Shown: positions 27,802-36,146, counted from the first letter of the stretch. The stretch: DNA of 64,000 bases from Firmicutes bacterium AF25-13AC (GCA_003478935.1 QUFP01000010.1:1-64000), one strand, 5' to 3'. The notes: generated by a model from the letters alone, not told the origin. Numbers and translations: made by a program.

Positions 27802-29042
27802 GCCGCCGACTTCTTTCTATGCAGGGGGACCGTGTGCTGACGGCCCTCTGGGATGATGGGCGTATTATAGAATGCAGTGTGGACGAGCGTGTACCTGCAT
27901 TTTTAGGACGTATTTATCTGGCAAAGGTAGATCATATAGTGCCAAGCATTAGCGGTGCATTTTTGTCTGCGGGTGATCAGAAGCTTTATTATTCACTAAA
28001 AGAAAATCCGCTGCCTGTTGCTGTCTCATGTAAGCGTGAGGGAATGATTACACAAGGCGATGAGATTGTTGTACAGGTGACAAAGGAAGCGCTAAAGACA
28101 AAGGAACCTGGTGCTGGTTCTGCCCTTCAAATTGGAGGACGATATTGTGTCGTTATGATGGAGCCGGCAGGAAAACAGCCAAAGACAAAGATTCTTTTGT
28201 CGAGAAAGATTACAGAGGCTGCATTTCGTGAAAAGATTTCTGAGGAGGCAGAGGCTCTTGAAGAAGTAAAGCAGCTTTTTGAAGCTGTAAGTCTTAGGGG
28301 CTTTTCATTATCTGTGATGGTACGCACAAACGCGGCAGAGGTATCATCTGATCTTGTACTAGATGAAATATCAGTCTGCTGCAGGCAACTTCAGACTGTA
28401 CTGTCAACAGCAGCTTTTCGCAGTAGTGGAAGCTTGCTTTGGCAGCCGCTTCCAGCCTATATAAGTGCCATCCGTGATACTTCTTTAAATGGCTTAGAAT
28501 CAATTGTCTGTGATAATGAAGAACTTTTAAACGAAGTAAAAAATGCCTTGGATGAATGTAAAGGAAGTGAGGGATTAACTTATTCGCTTTATCAGGATTC
28601 TTCATATCCTATGCGAAAATGTTACAACTTGGATACTACTATTGAAAAGGCATTAAAAAGTAAAGTATATCTGTCATCAGGCGCCTACTTAATTATTGAA
28701 CAGACGGAAGCGCTTGTAGCAATAGATGTTAATACAGGAAAAGCAATTGCATCAGGGCGCAAAAAGGAAAATCAGGATTCTTATTTTTACCGCATTAATT
28801 TAGAAGCAGCAAAGGAGATTTTGTATCAGCTGCGGCTCAGGAATTTATCGGGTATGATTCTTGTAGATTTTATTAACATGACTGATCACGCACTTGAAGA
28901 GGCATTGATGGAAGAACTTTCTCTTCTTGCACGTAAAGATCCTGTGCATACAAGAATCGTTGATATCACAGCACTTGGCCTTGTTGAAATTACGCGAAAA
29001 AAAATAAGAGAGCCACTTGACAAACAATTGAAGATATGTTAA
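27798..29042 (+). CDS. rng: Ribonuclease G/E family protein
   Basis: This 414-residue RNase E/G-type endonuclease probably matures rRNA or turns over mRNA. An S1-like N-terminal region (about 35-120, FLGRIYLAKVDHIVPSISGAF) is followed by the catalytic core. The Mg-binding IDVNTGKA and VDFINM motifs are present, and the C-terminus ends LVEITRKKIREPL as in RNase G. There is no long disordered tail, so it is RNase G-like in size. It starts by a four-base overlap with the DUF2344 gene and precedes the L21 leader. Confidence 0.9.
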   Translation: MSRRLLSMQGDRVLTALWDDGRIIECSVDERVPAFLGRIYLAKVDHIVPSISGAFLSAGDQKLYYSLKENPLPVAVSCKREGMITQGDEIVVQVTKEALKTKEPGAGSALQIGGRYCVVMMEPAGKQPKTKILLSRKITEAAFREKISEEAEALEEVKQLFEAVSLRGFSLSVMVRTNAAEVSSDLVLDEISVCCRQLQTVLSTAAFRSSGSLLWQPLPAYISAIRDTSLNGLESIVCDNEELLNEVKNALDECKGSEGLTYSLYQDSSYPMRKCYNLDTTIEKALKSKVYLSSGAYLIIEQTEALVAIDVNTGKAIASGRKKENQDSYFYRINLEAAKEILYQLRLRNLSGMILVDFINMTDHALEEALMEELSLLARKDPVHTRIVDITALGLVEITRKKIREPLDKQLKIC

Positions 29043-29049
29043 AGTACTA

Positions 29050-29125
29050 TTCGTGTGCCGCACAATGAGGTTTAAGCGCTGCAATTTAGCAGACACCGTA
29101 CTTGGCGAGTAATTATCTAGGAGGT
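29050..29125 (+). promoter_or_regulatory. Probable L21 leader (ribosomal protein autoregulatory RNA)
   Basis: The 88-nt gap before rplU contains small foldable pieces, such as GTG-CCG-CAC and CTGC-AATTTA-GCAG, and an AGGAGGTG ribosome-binding site. In Firmicutes this exact position, ahead of rplU-prp-rpmA, carries the L21 leader. I assign it by context and foldability, not by a covariance match. Confidence 0.45.
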
Positions 29126-29130
29126 GCTAT

Positions 29131-29439
29131 ATGTACGCAATTATTGCAACTGGTGGCAAGCAGTACAAGGTAGCAGAAGGCGATGTCATTCGCGTTGAGA
29201 AGCTTGGAGTAGAAGCTGGACAGACCTACAACTTTGATCAGGTTTTAGCTGTAAACAATGGTGAGATGATCATTGGTACCCCGACTGTTGCTGGAGCAAC
29301 TGTAAGCGCAACTGTTATGGGCGAGGGCCGTGCTAAGAAGGTTATTGTATACAAGTACAAGAGAAAGACCGGCTATCACAAGAAGAATGGTCACAGACAG
29401 TCCTATACTGAGTTAAAGATTGAGAAGATCAACGCTTAA
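29131..29439 (+). CDS. rplU: 50S ribosomal protein L21
   Basis: L21 binds 23S rRNA in the large subunit. The 102-residue protein starts [18 protein letters not shown] and contains the C-terminal signature [15 protein letters not shown]. It heads the rplU-prp-rpmA cluster with gaps of only three bases to each next gene. Confidence 0.97.
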   Translation: MYAIIATGGKQYKVAEGDVIRVEKLGVEAGQTYNFDQVLAVNNGEMIIGTPTVAGATVSATVMGEGRAKKVIVYKYKRKTGYHKKNGHRQSYTELKIEKINA

Positions 29440-29442
29440 TCA

Positions 29443-29772
29443 ATGATTCAGGTAGAGATTATCCGGGATGCTTCCAAAGCGTATGTTGGTTTTTCTATAA
29501 AAGGACATGCCGGCTATGCAGAGCACGGGCAGGATATCATTTGTGCAGCGGTTTCCGTTTTAGCGCAAAATACCGTAAATTCTATTGAGCAATTTACGGA
29601 TGATACATTCTCCGGTGAGATAGATGAGAAAACTGGCAGTCTTGCTGTTTCGTTTCCTCATGGTGTCGGGAAGGATTCCAGACTATTGTTGGACTCGATG
29701 GTACTTGGTTTGACAAGTATTGCCGAGGAGTATGGTAAGAAGTATATTAAAATCCGATTCAGGGAGGTGTAA
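29443..29772 (+). CDS. prp: Ribosomal-processing cysteine protease Prp
   Basis: Prp removes the short N-terminal extension of L27 in Firmicutes, a cut needed for functional ribosomes. The 109-residue protein contains the catalytic His in IKGHAGYAEHGQDI and the catalytic Cys in DIICAAVSVLAQN. It lies between rplU and rpmA, its substrate gene, as expected. L27 encoded next has the cleavable extension, so the pair is complete. Confidence 0.93.
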   Translation: MIQVEIIRDASKAYVGFSIKGHAGYAEHGQDIICAAVSVLAQNTVNSIEQFTDDTFSGEIDEKTGSLAVSFPHGVGKDSRLLLDSMVLGLTSIAEEYGKKYIKIRFREV

Positions 29773-29775
29773 ATC

Positions 29776-30060
29776 ATGTTCAAGATGAATCTTCAGTTAT
29801 TTGCACATAAGAAGGGTGTTGGTTCTACAAAGAACGGCCGTGATTCCGAGTCCAAGAGACTTGGTGCAAAGAGAGCAGATGGACAGTTCGTTTTAGCTGG
29901 AAACATTCTTTACAGACAGCGTGGAACCCATATCCATCCAGGTAACAATGTAGGTATCGGCGGAGACGATACTTTATTTGCGAAGGTTGATGGAGTTGTC
30001 CGTTTCGAGAGAAAGGGCAAGGATAAGAAGCAGGTTTCTGTTTATCCAAAGGCTGAGTAA
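29776..30060 (+). CDS. rpmA: 50S ribosomal protein L27 with Prp-cleaved leader
   Basis: L27 reaches into the peptidyl-transferase centre. The precursor begins [18 protein letters not shown]. Prp is expected to cut after Phe9, leaving the mature N-terminus AHKKG. The rest, with [21 protein letters not shown], is standard, and total length is 94. A strong terminator follows about 20 nt after the stop. Confidence 0.97.
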   Translation: MFKMNLQLFAHKKGVGSTKNGRDSESKRLGAKRADGQFVLAGNILYRQRGTHIHPGNNVGIGGDDTLFAKVDGVVRFERKGKDKKQVSVYPKAE

Positions 30061-30081
30061 GATTAATAGTATGAAACGAGG

Positions 30082-30113
30082 AGAGACCGTTGCCGTTCGC
30101 AACGGTCTCTTTT
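30082..30113 (+). terminator. Terminator after rpmA
   Basis: A perfect 12-bp stem (30082-30093 with 30099-30110) with loop CGTTC and a TTTT tail. It separates the ribosomal protein genes from obgE. Confidence 0.8.
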
Positions 30114-30192
30114 GGGTAATGTAGATAAAAACAAGAAAAAAAGCAACAATATATAAAAAGAAAATCAAAAGAAAGGCATTGGTAACGTATTT

Positions 30193-31482
30193 ATGATAGA
30201 TAGTGCCAGAATATTCATTAAATCCGGTAAGGGTGGCGATGGACATGTAAGCTTTCGTCGTGAGCTTTTTGTTGCTGCCGGTGGTCCTGATGGCGGCGAC
30301 GGCGGAAGAGGCGGAGACGTTATTTTTGAAGTAGATAAGGGTCTGAATACATTAAATGACTTTCGTCATGTACGCAAATATATTGCGCAGTCTGGAGAGG
30401 ACGGAAAGAAACGCCGCTCTCATGGTGCAGACGGACAGGATTTGATTGTAAAGGTTCCAGAAGGAACAATCATTCGTGACGATGCAAGCGGAAAGATTAT
30501 TGCCGATATGTCTGGAAAAAATATGCGTGAAGTAATCTTAAAAGGTGGCAGAGGCGGTGCCGGAAATATGCATTTTGCCACACCTACTATGCAGGTTCCT
30601 AAGTTTGCAAAGCCAGGTCAGCCGGCTATGGAGCTTTGGGTTCGCTTAGAGTTAAAGGTTATCGCAGATGTCGGACTTGTTGGATATCCGAATGTTGGAA
30701 AATCTACCATTTTATCAATGGTAACAAATGCAAAGCCAAAGATTGCAAATTACCATTTTACTACGCTTGATCCGTATGTAGGAATTGTAGACCTTGAGGG
30801 TACAAACGGTTTTGCACTTGCTGACATTCCTGGTCTTATTGAGGGTGCTTCAGAAGGAATCGGCCTTGGCTTCCAGTTCTTAAAACATATTCAGCGTACA
30901 AAAGTACTCATTCATGTAGTAGATGCAGCCTCCACTGAAGGCCGCGATCCAGTTGAAGATATTCGCACCATTCAGAATGAATTGGCATCATATGATCCAG
31001 AGCTGTTAAAGAAACCGGCTGTCATTGCTGCCAATAAGGTTGACGTTATTCAGACAGAAGATGGCGATGAAGATCCTATTGAGCGTTTAAAGAATACTTT
31101 TGAACCAGAAGGTTTAAAGGTATTTCCAGTTTCAGCAGCTTCAAATCAGGGCTTAAAAGAGCTTTTATACCATGTATGGCAGATTCTGTCTACAATGGAT
31201 CCAGAACCGACTGTTTATGAAAAGGAATATGTTCCGGAATACGATCTTGGAAGCAATCTTCCTTATACAGTAGAAAAAACAGATGCACATTTATTTACAG
31301 TTGAAGGACCTCGTATTGAAAAGATGCTTGGCTATACAAATTTAGATTCCGAGAAGGGCTTTACTTTCTTCCAGCGCTTCTTAAAGGAGACAGGAATCTT
31401 AAAGGAGCTTGAAGATCTTGGAATCGAAGATGGCGATACTGTTAAGATGTATGGTCAGCACTTTGATTATTATCACGAGTAA
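30193..31482 (+). CDS. obgE: GTPase Obg/CgtA
   Basis: Obg is an essential GTPase in 50S subunit assembly and stress signalling. The glycine-rich Obg fold covers residues 1-157 (FIKSGKGGDGHVSFRRE). The GTPase domain follows, with G1 GYPNVGKST, G3 ADIPGLIEGA and G4 AANKVD. The Firmicute-type C-terminal OCT domain (about 350-429) is present. Length 429 is typical. It starts a run to yhbY, yqeK and rsfS. Confidence 0.96.
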   Translation: MIDSARIFIKSGKGGDGHVSFRRELFVAAGGPDGGDGGRGGDVIFEVDKGLNTLNDFRHVRKYIAQSGEDGKKRRSHGADGQDLIVKVPEGTIIRDDASGKIIADMSGKNMREVILKGGRGGAGNMHFATPTMQVPKFAKPGQPAMELWVRLELKVIADVGLVGYPNVGKSTILSMVTNAKPKIANYHFTTLDPYVGIVDLEGTNGFALADIPGLIEGASEGIGLGFQFLKHIQRTKVLIHVVDAASTEGRDPVEDIRTIQNELASYDPELLKKPAVIAANKVDVIQTEDGDEDPIERLKNTFEPEGLKVFPVSAASNQGLKELLYHVWQILSTMDPEPTVYEKEYVPEYDLGSNLPYTVEKTDAHLFTVEGPRIEKMLGYTNLDSEKGFTFFQRFLKETGILKELEDLGIEDGDTVKMYGQHFDYYHE

Positions 31483-31500
31483 AGAAAAAGGAGACTTTAA

Positions 31501-31797
31501 ATGACAAGTAAGCAGAGAGCATATTTAAAGAGTCTGGCTATGGATCAGTCTGCGATCCTTCAGATTGGAAAGTCCAGCCTGACACCAGAAATTACCAGAT
31601 CAGTAGACGAAGCATTAGAAGCACGTGAACTGATTAAGATTCATGTATTGAAGAACTGTTTTGATGATGGTTCCTCTATTGCTGAGGTATTAGCAGAGCG
31701 TACACGCGCAGAAGTTGTACAGGTAATCGGAAAGATGATCGTGCTGTATCGCCCGGCAAAAGAAGAGAAGAAGAGAAAGATCGTTCTTCCAAAATAA
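31501..31797 (+). CDS. yhbY: YhbY-family RNA-binding protein (CRM domain)
   Basis: This 98-residue single-CRM-domain protein binds pre-50S particles. It begins MTSKQRAYLKSLA, contains the family pattern QIGKSSLTPEI, and ends in a Lys/Arg-rich tail. It is 18 nt after obgE with the ribosome-binding site AAAGGAGA. In many Firmicutes nadD follows directly; here a structured repeat takes that place. Confidence 0.93.
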   Translation: MTSKQRAYLKSLAMDQSAILQIGKSSLTPEITRSVDEALEARELIKIHVLKNCFDDGSSIAEVLAERTRAEVVQVIGKMIVLYRPAKEEKKRKIVLPK

Positions 31798-31803
31798 TAA
31801 TAT

Positions 31804-31971
31804 GATACCAGGGTCAAAAGCTCCAAAAGCCGTTCGTGCTTGCACGATTAGGTTTTTGAGCTTGGGACCCGCAAAAACATGAGGATGCAGCGATTTTCAA
31901 GGAAAATCAGCGAATCCGAATGTTTTTAGAATTGCGAAAGTTGCATAGCAACGGAGCAATTCGTGGATATC
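31804..31971 (+). repeat. Structured intergenic element, copy B (three-hairpin)
   Basis: This 168-nt element shares its first 17 bases and its architecture with the element at 20712. Its ends are GATACCA and TGG-A-TATC. Hairpin 1 (about 31811-31870) is an interrupted stem of about 18 pairs topped by TCGTG-CTTG-CACGA. Hairpin 2 is AAAAACAT/ATGTTTTT (31873-31880 with 31920-31927) around GATTTTC-AAG-GAAAATC. Hairpin 3 is GAATTGC/GCAATTC (31929-31935 with 31956-31962) around GTTGC-ATA-GCAAC. A further stem, GTTTGGG/CCCAAAC, follows at 31973-32002. It occupies most of the yhbY-yqeK gap. Confidence 0.75.
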
Positions 31972-32029
31972 AGTTTGGGGCAAAATACCTTTTGACCCAA
32001 ACATCATAATATACGGGAGGATCCATTTT

Positions 32030-32641
32030 ATGGTTAATGATGAAATTCTTTACATCCGAAGACGCTTGAAAAAGAAGATGGATGAAGACCGCTTTGAGCA
32101 CACCATTGGTGTTGCATACACATCTGTTTGTCTTGCAATGCGTTATGGAGAAGATCTTCACAAGGCAGAATTAGCGGGTCTTCTTCATGACTGTGCAAAA
32201 TGTATCCCGGATGATATTAAACTTGATAAATGCAAACGCAACAATATTCCGATCACAAAGGCACAAGAACAAAGCCCATCTCTTCTTCATGCAAAGCTTG
32301 GCGCTTTTATTGCAGCTGACCATTATAGGATTAAAGATCAGGATATTTTAAATGCTATTGAGAATCACACTACAGGACGTCCGGCAATGAGTCTTCTTGA
32401 GAAGATTGTTTTTGTTGCTGACTATATTGAACCAAGGAGAAATAAAGCGTCAAACTTGTCCAAACTGCGTCAAATGGCGTTTATTGATATTGATCGCACC
32501 GTTTACGAAATTATGGATCAGACGCTTCGTTATCTGAAGGCAAAAAAAGTTCCGATTGACAGCCTGACAAAAAAGTCCTGTGATTATTATCGTGCGCTGT
32601 GTGGTGAAAAAGACGTAGAAAATGAAACAGAAAGGAACTGA
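32030..32641 (+). CDS. yqeK: HD-domain protein YqeK (Ap4A hydrolase-type)
   Basis: YqeK-family HD proteins hydrolyse diadenosine tetraphosphate symmetrically. The metal-binding residues are His in FEHTIGVA, the HD pair in GLLHDCAK, and later histidines in SPSLLHAKLGA and IENHTTG with Asp in VFVADYIEP. Length is 203. It is three nt upstream of rsfS, its usual partner. The usual preceding gene, nadD, is missing. Confidence 0.92.
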   Translation: MVNDEILYIRRRLKKKMDEDRFEHTIGVAYTSVCLAMRYGEDLHKAELAGLLHDCAKCIPDDIKLDKCKRNNIPITKAQEQSPSLLHAKLGAFIAADHYRIKDQDILNAIENHTTGRPAMSLLEKIVFVADYIEPRRNKASNLSKLRQMAFIDIDRTVYEIMDQTLRYLKAKKVPIDSLTKKSCDYYRALCGEKDVENETERN

Positions 32642-32644
32642 CTT

Positions 32645-33010
32645 ATGGAAGTAAAGCAAAAGGCAGCATTGATTTACAATGCAATTGAGGATAAAAAAGG
32701 AAGCCGAATCAGTGTTCTTGATATCAGCGGTATTTCTGTTATGGCAGACTATTTTGTGATTGCAGATGCTGAGAATAACAATCAGCTGCAGGCAATTGCT
32801 GATAATGTAGAAGAGCAGATGATGAAAAATGGCAATCACTGCCGTATTGAAGGAAAATCAGAATCTGGCTGGGTACTGCTTGACTTTGGCGATATTATTG
32901 TTCATATATTCAATAAGGAAGATCGTTTATTCTACGATCTTGAGCGTCTTTGGAGAGATGCAATCTCAGTGTCAAAGGAACAGCTTGGCATTAAAGAAGC
33001 CGCTTTATAA
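32645..33010 (+). CDS. rsfS: Ribosome silencing factor RsfS
   Basis: RsfS binds L14 on the 50S subunit and blocks subunit joining when nutrients are short. The 121-residue protein contains DISGISVMADYFVIADAEN and the C-terminal signature GWVLLDFGDIIVHIFN, both typical. It ends the obgE run at a long bidirectional terminator. Confidence 0.95.
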   Translation: MEVKQKAALIYNAIEDKKGSRISVLDISGISVMADYFVIADAENNNQLQAIADNVEEQMMKNGNHCRIEGKSESGWVLLDFGDIIVHIFNKEDRLFYDLERLWRDAISVSKEQLGIKEAAL

Positions 33011-33020
33011 TTTACAGCAC

Positions 33021-33068
33021 AAAAAGACCGTATCTTTGGAGAAAAGTCTCTAAGGATACGGTCTTTTT
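33021..33068. terminator. Long bidirectional terminator between rsfS and lexA
   Basis: A stem of about 22 pairs (33021-33042 with 33047-33068), with an AAAG loop, two G-U pairs, and A5 and T5 ends, stops both convergent transcripts. Confidence 0.88.
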
Positions 33069-33073
33069 AGCTT

Positions 33074-33700
33074 TTAAGAAACAATCTTTGGACGGAACAG
33101 ACTGATTACCTTTCCAATAATCTCAACATTATCAACGATAATCGGTTCCATAGAGCTGTTTTGAGGTTGCAAACGATAATGACCATCTTCTTTATAAAAA
33201 GTTTTAACAGTAGCAGAATCATCTACAAGTGCAACGACAATTTCACCATTCTGTGCGGTATTTTGCTTAGCAACAACAAGCTTATCACCATCAAAAATAC
33301 CTGCTTCAACCATGCTGTCACCCTTAACAGTTAGTACAAAAACCTCTTTTCCCTGTGGAATCATATATGCCGGGAATGGTAAATAGGCATCGATATTTTC
33401 AATGGCAAGAATCGGCTGTCCGGCAGCGACTTTTCCAACCTCAGGAATATAGACAGTCTCTGTGCGAACAAGATTAAAACCATCATCAACAATTTCAATT
33501 GCTCTAGGTTTTGTTGGATCCTTGCGGATGTAACCATTTCTCTCAAGTGATTCAAGATGTCCATGAACGGAAGATGTAGATTTTAATCCGACAGCATCAC
33601 AGATTTCACGTACAGACGGCGGATAACCTTTCTGCAGAACCTGTTGTTTTAAATATTCTAGTACTTCACGCTGCTTATTTGTGATTTTTCCATATGTCAT
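33074..33700 (-). CDS. lexA: LexA SOS repressor
   Basis: LexA represses DNA-damage genes and cleaves itself when stimulated by RecA. The 208-residue protein has an N-terminal winged helix (about 1-70, VREICDAVGLKSTSSVHGHL). The Ala-Gly cleavage site is in KVAAGQPILA, the catalytic Ser in KGDSMVEAG, and the Lys in DDSATVKTFY. The ATG at 33700 is chosen over a TTG at 33721 because AAGGAGG lies eight nt before it. A LexA-box palindrome overlaps the -35 of its promoter, so autoregulation is expected. Confidence 0.95.
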   Translation of the reverse strand: MTYGKITNKQREVLEYLKQQVLQKGYPPSVREICDAVGLKSTSSVHGHLESLERNGYIRKDPTKPRAIEIVDDGFNLVRTETVYIPEVGKVAAGQPILAIENIDAYLPFPAYMIPQGKEVFVLTVKGDSMVEAGIFDGDKLVVAKQNTAQNGEIVVALVDDSATVKTFYKEDGHYRLQPQNSSMEPIIVDNVEIIGKVISLFRPKIVS

Positions 33701-33770
33701 AAATAAGTCCTCCTTTTTCAAGCTAAGCTATTAGTTATATATTGATAAGCATTGATTTATACTTGGAAGT

Positions 33771-33811
33771 AGTATAGCACAAATCAGAAGAAAATGCAAA
33801 CAAAAGTTTGC
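33771..33811 (-). promoter_or_regulatory. lexA promoter with SOS box
   Basis: On the minus strand TTGCAT (33799-33794), 17 nt and TATACT (33776-33771). The perfect inverted repeat GCAAAC-AAAA-GTTTGC (33796-33811) overlaps the -35. Its core CAAAC-N4-GTTTG fits the Gram-positive SOS box CRAAC-N4-GTTYG. Confidence 0.7.
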
Positions 33812-33883
33812 GAAAATGTGTTCACATAGATTTCAATAGGATTATTTTATCACAAAAAGAGAGGGGCGTAAAGAAATTTACCG

Positions 33884-33912
33884 TTGCCGCGCTTTTTGTT
33901 TTGTGGTAAACT
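33884..33912 (+). promoter_or_regulatory. Promoter of LCP-family gene
   Basis: TTGCCG (33884-33889), 17 nt and TAAACT (33907-33912), about 80 nt before the start codon. Confidence 0.5.
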
Positions 33913-33991
33913 ATACACTTGTGAAAGATTGACGTATAAAAATGACAATCTACGACAATGCAAGTCTTAATAAAGGAGAAAATTAAAGATT

Positions 33992-35008
33992 ATGCTTAAA
34001 AAAATAGCAAAACGGGTAATATTACTTTTATGTACAATCACCGTTGTCGGAGTTTTATCTGGCTGCACTGAAACAATTCTTTCCCAAAACGGTCCAACCG
34101 CCATTTTTGTCGCAGGAAAATTAGATTCTGATAATACATTTTCCAAATCTGTGAATTGGCTGGAGAATACATTTTCCAAATTTGAAAATCTGGCAAAACA
34201 TGGAGCAGAAGAGAAGTCATCAACATTTGTAATTCCAGATCAGTATCAAGTACTCTTAATTGGCAGTGATAGACGTGATGGTTCCTGGAATGGAAATTCT
34301 GACGTAATGATTTTAGCTTCATTAAATCGAAACAACAAGACAATTTCTTTTATTTCTTTCATGCGAGATACTGGTGTAAATGTTCCAAATGTTGGATATG
34401 GAAAACTTAATTGTTCTTTTGCCAAAGGTGGAGCAAAGCTGTTACAAAGCACACTTGAATCAAATTTTCAAATCTCGATTGATAATTACATCGCAACTGA
34501 TTTTGTCAGCATGGCCGATATAATTGATTTATTCGGGGGCGTTGATCTTGATATAACAGATGCAGAGATTCCAGTAATCAATGGTTATATCAATGAAATG
34601 GCAACATTGAGAGGATTTGATCCGTCAGAATATCAGCTTTCAGCGGCTGGAACATTACATTTAAATGGTTTGCAGGCAGTTGGATATATGCGTGATCGTT
34701 ATGTAGGAAGCAACGATTTTCAGAGAACCGAACGCCAAAGAATTGTTCTGCAAAAACTTCTTGAAAAGCTTAAAACCATGAATGCATTAGAAATATTGAA
34801 ATTAGGTTCATCAATGACAAGCTTGTCAATTCAGCATAATTTTACAGCTGAGCAAATCGCTGGATTGACCACACTTGCTTTGGAATGCAGAAATTATACA
34901 GTGGTAATGGATCGTATTCCTTATGACGGATTATATACTTCAAATGGAGAAAATCTGGATCCTGTATGGCCAGAAACCATTGAAAAACTGCATGCAACAA
35001 TTTATTAA
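33992..35008 (+). CDS. LytR-CpsA-Psr (LCP) family cell-wall ligase
   Basis: LCP enzymes transfer undecaprenyl-linked polymers such as teichoic acids or capsule to peptidoglycan outside the membrane. The 338-residue protein has an N-terminal hydrophobic segment (about 8-25) ending LSGC, so it may be a lipoprotein rather than a simple TM protein. The LCP core covers about 85-270: LLIGSDRRDG, ISFMRDTGVNVP, GGAKLLQSTL, DLFGGVDLDI and AVGYMRDRY with the conserved arginines. It is monocistronic, with its own promoter and a hairpin downstream. Confidence 0.88.
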   Translation: MLKKIAKRVILLLCTITVVGVLSGCTETILSQNGPTAIFVAGKLDSDNTFSKSVNWLENTFSKFENLAKHGAEEKSSTFVIPDQYQVLLIGSDRRDGSWNGNSDVMILASLNRNNKTISFISFMRDTGVNVPNVGYGKLNCSFAKGGAKLLQSTLESNFQISIDNYIATDFVSMADIIDLFGGVDLDITDAEIPVINGYINEMATLRGFDPSEYQLSAAGTLHLNGLQAVGYMRDRYVGSNDFQRTERQRIVLQKLLEKLKTMNALEILKLGSSMTSLSIQHNFTAEQIAGLTTLALECRNYTVVMDRIPYDGLYTSNGENLDPVWPETIEKLHATIY

Positions 35009-35015
35009 AACAACG

Positions 35016-35059
35016 AGTAAAATGATGGTAACAAGTGTTTTTCAGGCCATCATTTTACT
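35016..35059 (+). terminator. Hairpin after LCP gene
   Basis: A perfect 13-bp stem AGTAAAATGATGG/CCATCATTTTACT (35016-35028 with 35047-35059). The T tract is weak (TTCTAG), so termination efficiency is uncertain. Confidence 0.55.
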
Positions 35060-35151
35060 TCTAGACATATTTATTCGTTAAACTAGGGTTTCGCGAATAA
35101 ATCGATATATCTCTTATTTCACCTCTAAATCAAAAAAATACATTTGATTGG

Positions 35152-35312
35152 TTGATCTATGGACAACTTTTTGGTATAGTTAAAAATACTCGAAGGTCAT
35201 GGAGTTGACAAGATTCCTCTGTTGTTATTACTTCGGAGCGAAGCTATGTTAAGATACCACGTCCATAGGAGCTACGCACTGTATGGGTGTGGAGATTTCA
35301 TGAAAGGTAAGA
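35152..35312 (+). promoter_or_regulatory. Promoter and structured 5' leader of TtcA-like gene
   Basis: TTGATC (35152-35157), 17 nt and TATAGT (35175-35180) give a start near 35187 and a leader of about 135 nt. The leader contains CTTCG-GAG-CGAAG and a 10-bp stem CCACGTCCAT/ATGGGTGTGG with a 16-nt loop just before the start region. It does not match any riboswitch class I can name. The remainder of the 313-nt gap before it is AT-rich and shows nothing else beyond the hairpin at 35016-35059. Confidence 0.45.
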
Positions 35313-35321
35313 CATATAGTT

Positions 35322-36146
35322 ATGAAATTACAAAAATTATACCGCTATGTACGTCAGGCAGCAGATGAATATAATTTAATTGAAAATGGAGATAAAATTG
35401 CAGTGGCAGTCTCTGGTGGAAAAGATAGTCTGGCATTATTATATGCGCTAGCAGGTCTCAAACGCTTCTATCCCGCTTCTTTTACTATTTGCGCAATTAC
35501 TATTGATATTGGCTTTGGAATGGATTTTACACCTGTTCAGAGGCTTTGTGATGAACTTGATGTTCCATTTTTTATTTGTCATACGCAAATAAAAGATATT
35601 GTATTTCATCCTGAAAATCCAAATGGATCTTGCTCTTTTTGTGCGAATCTTCGTCGTGGTGCACTGATTTCAAAAGCATTAGAACTTGGCTGTACCAAGC
35701 TGGCTCTTGGTCATCATAAAGAAGATATTATATATACAATGATGATGTCTATGCTGTTTGAGGGGCGTTTTTATGCCGTATCACCATATACTGCATATGA
35801 TGATAGTCAAATTGCTGTAATTCGTCCACTTATTTACGTAAGTGAGGGTGAAATTAAAAACTTCGCACAGCAGTATCAGCTTCCTGTTATTAAAAATCTA
35901 TGTCCACGCGATGGTCATTCTGCAAGAAGTGATATGAAGCCACTTATGAAGCAGTTAACATCCCTTTATCCAGATGCCAAAGACCGTTTTTTTCATGCTA
36001 TTGAAAATGGCAATATCGAGGACTGGACAGCTGCACGCACGCATATGGACGTAAAACAGTTGATCCAGAATAGAAAAATGCAAGAAAAAACACTAGATAA
36101 AGCTAAAAATTCCGCAAAAACAGTTCAGTCAGGAGGTGAATTGTAA
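35322..36146 (+). CDS. TtcA-like tRNA-modifying ATP pyrophosphatase
   Basis: This 274-residue enzyme resembles TtcA, which thiolates C32 of tRNA, and related sulfurtransferases of the same superfamily. The PP-loop AVSGGKDSLALLYAL is at about residue 28, and a C-x2-C pair in GSCSFCANLRRG may hold an iron-sulfur cluster. GHHKEDIIYTMMMSM follows. A third Cys is in IKNLCPRDG. The exact substrate cannot be fixed from sequence. It touches the downstream recombinase gene (TAA immediately followed by ATG) and has an unusual structured leader. Confidence 0.85.
   Translation: MKLQKLYRYVRQAADEYNLIENGDKIAVAVSGGKDSLALLYALAGLKRFYPASFTICAITIDIGFGMDFTPVQRLCDELDVPFFICHTQIKDIVFHPENPNGSCSFCANLRRGALISKALELGCTKLALGHHKEDIIYTMMMSMLFEGRFYAVSPYTAYDDSQIAVIRPLIYVSEGEIKNFAQQYQLPVIKNLCPRDGHSARSDMKPLMKQLTSLYPDAKDRFFHAIENGNIEDWTAARTHMDVKQLIQNRKMQEKTLDKAKNSAKTVQSGGEL

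Noticed and set aside
20712..32002. CRISPR-like interpretation of the repeated intergenic blocks
   Set aside because: Copies are 11 kb apart, single, and each is a folded unit; there are no spacers and no cas genes.
35187..35260. Fluoride riboswitch upstream of TtcA-like gene
   Set aside because: A GGTCATGGAGTTGAC stretch looked similar, but the conserved pseudoknot segments are missing and the gene is not a fluoride exporter.
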